DNA of 64,000 nt from Eudorina sp. 2006-703-Eu-15. Taxonomy: Eukaryota > Chlorophyta > Chlorophyceae > Chlamydomonadales > Volvocaceae. This document shows positions 63,061 through 64,000 of this stretch, piece after piece. Where the stretch lies: NCBI GenBank assembly GCA_003117195.1, contig BDSI01000007.1, positions 1,612,001-1,676,000 of the forward strand. Reading direction: 5' to 3'. The notes below the pieces were generated by a model that saw nothing but the letters and a program-made list of their open reading frames with translations, was not told the DNA's origin and did not search any database. A program made the translations under genes and the position numbers. Numbering within the stretch: the first letter of the stretch is position 1; every line of letters begins with the position of its first letter.

Positions 63061-63308
63061 CCTGGCCTGACCTTGCTTTGCACCACAACGGCACCACCCC
63101 GGCCATCATTTCCGGCCTCGCTCCTCGTTTCGATTGGAGAGAGCGATCTTGCAGCGGCTTGCGACCCAGACACCACCAACCTGTGCGTGCACCGTGAGGA
63201 TGCGCTGCACCGGTGGGATAGCAGTGGGATAGCGTGCACGTTGGCAAGGTCCTGCCCTGGCCTTGCTTTGCACCACAACGGCGGCCATCGTTTCCGCCCT
63301 CGCTCGTC
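63061..63308 (+). repeat. Imperfect direct repeat pair
   Basis: Segments 63061-63127 and 63251-63308 share GCCTGACCTTGCTTTGCACC/GCCCTGGCCTTGCTTTGC, ACCACAACGGC, GGCCATC and TTTCCG followed by CTCGCTC. The first copy has about nine extra bases. They are separated by about 125 bp. Confidence 0.8.
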
Positions 63309-64000
63309 TCCACGGTCATTGCGCGCGCCTCCTTTGTGCACGACATACAGCCGTGGCCTCTCTTCCTGCTGGTTCCCGTTAACTTCTTCCGGGACGCTCC
63401 CCTTCGCTATTGTAAAATTTCCACATTCACCTCCGGTACAACTTTCTTCGAATACACGTCCCGACATACTCCTTCTCTTTGCTGCTCTGTCTTTCCGCCG
63501 GCTTCGGCATGCTCTTCTACCGTGTCGCTTTGTCCGAATAATCCAATCTGTTCACACGTGAGCAGCTTCACACAATATTTGATTATGGTCGGGCTCGCAT
63601 CCCGTTGGTGCGTTAGTTTTCCAACTCGTACACTGACGTTTTCGTTTCATATGTTTCGTGCAAATCGATCGCAACCGTCAACAGGCGGCAGAAACGCGAC
63701 TCCCTGATACCCTCTGCTTCAGTGCTTCGATGCGTGAAGACGCGCCAATCCGAAGTCAGAAAACGGGCTGCCCGATTACTCGTACATAAGCTCAATTCTA
63801 ACCCTCACCATTATGTAATGAGATTTCGGGTGATAAGTTTGTTAATTTCGCTTCTTGTGAATGCCTGCATCGTAGGATTATGCGGAGACGCACATGCGCC
63901 CTCCGTCCGTGCCACAGTTAGTCGTAAAGCAACTTAACACCTTACCTTCATATCACCCATAATGAATATTTCTCCAGCGCAAACGATTGAATTTGGATGA

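Larger units (their letters stand above)
61148..64000. other. Right-hand gene-poor end of the window
   Basis: Holds the pfkB 3' UTR, which opens with AACCAACC repeats and has a TGTAA at 61505-61509. It also has a pair of imperfect direct repeats at 63.06 and 63.25 kb. No exon chain is supported on either strand. Confidence 0.45.

Overview
The window is nuclear DNA of a green alga, most likely a volvocine/Chlamydomonadales species. The reasons are high GC in coding DNA, genes split into many short exons by GC-rich introns with GTGAGT/GTACGG donors, candidate TGTAA poly(A) signals, minisatellites and GGGT/GACCCG arrays inside introns, and the gene content: an axonemal DRC5-like protein, a plastid triose-phosphate translocator, plastid HCF101, and a DGAT1 with an N-terminal PH domain. 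No prokaryotic operon, CRISPR array or tRNA/rRNA gene was recognised. Gene models were built by hand from splice sites and reading-phase continuity, so exon borders are predictions.

Layout: (1) 229-1174 (+), 3' end of a DRC5/TCTE1-like leucine-rich-repeat gene whose last codons and stop are triplicated. (2) 3880-6092 (-), four-exon helical-repeat protein, probably plastid, mTERF-like. (3) 6323-20132 (+), about 21 exons and about 1,995 residues, ending in two universal-stress-protein-like domains. (4) 24904-27085 (+), triose-phosphate/phosphate translocator. (5) 28757-33910 (-), HCF101 Fe-S scaffold ATPase. (6) Weak single-exon ORFs at 35064-35861 and 38392-38700. (7) 40516-49784 (+), PH-domain DGAT1, 15 exons. 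(8) 53978-55938 (-), small plastid DnaJ-type zinc-finger protein without a J domain. (9) 56491-61147 (+), pfkB-family sugar kinase.

The genes do not form an operon or a single pathway. Several are plastid- or carbon-related: triose-phosphate export, Fe-S delivery to photosystem I, a plastid zinc-finger protein, a sugar kinase and triacylglycerol synthesis. Two head-to-head pairs share short intergenic spacers: 3880-6092(-)/6323(+) and 53978-55938(-)/56491(+).

Roughly a third of the window is gene-poor (1.3-3.9, 20.7-24.9, 27.1-28.7, 34-40.5, 49.8-54 and 61.1-64 kb). It holds candidate 3' UTRs, two LINE-like 3' tails, microsatellites and a recurring A-rich element. The most unusual items are the giant gene with a glycine-rich insertion in its nucleotide-binding loop, the triplicated terminal-codon repeat, three likely GC-AG introns, and the families of short intronic repeats.
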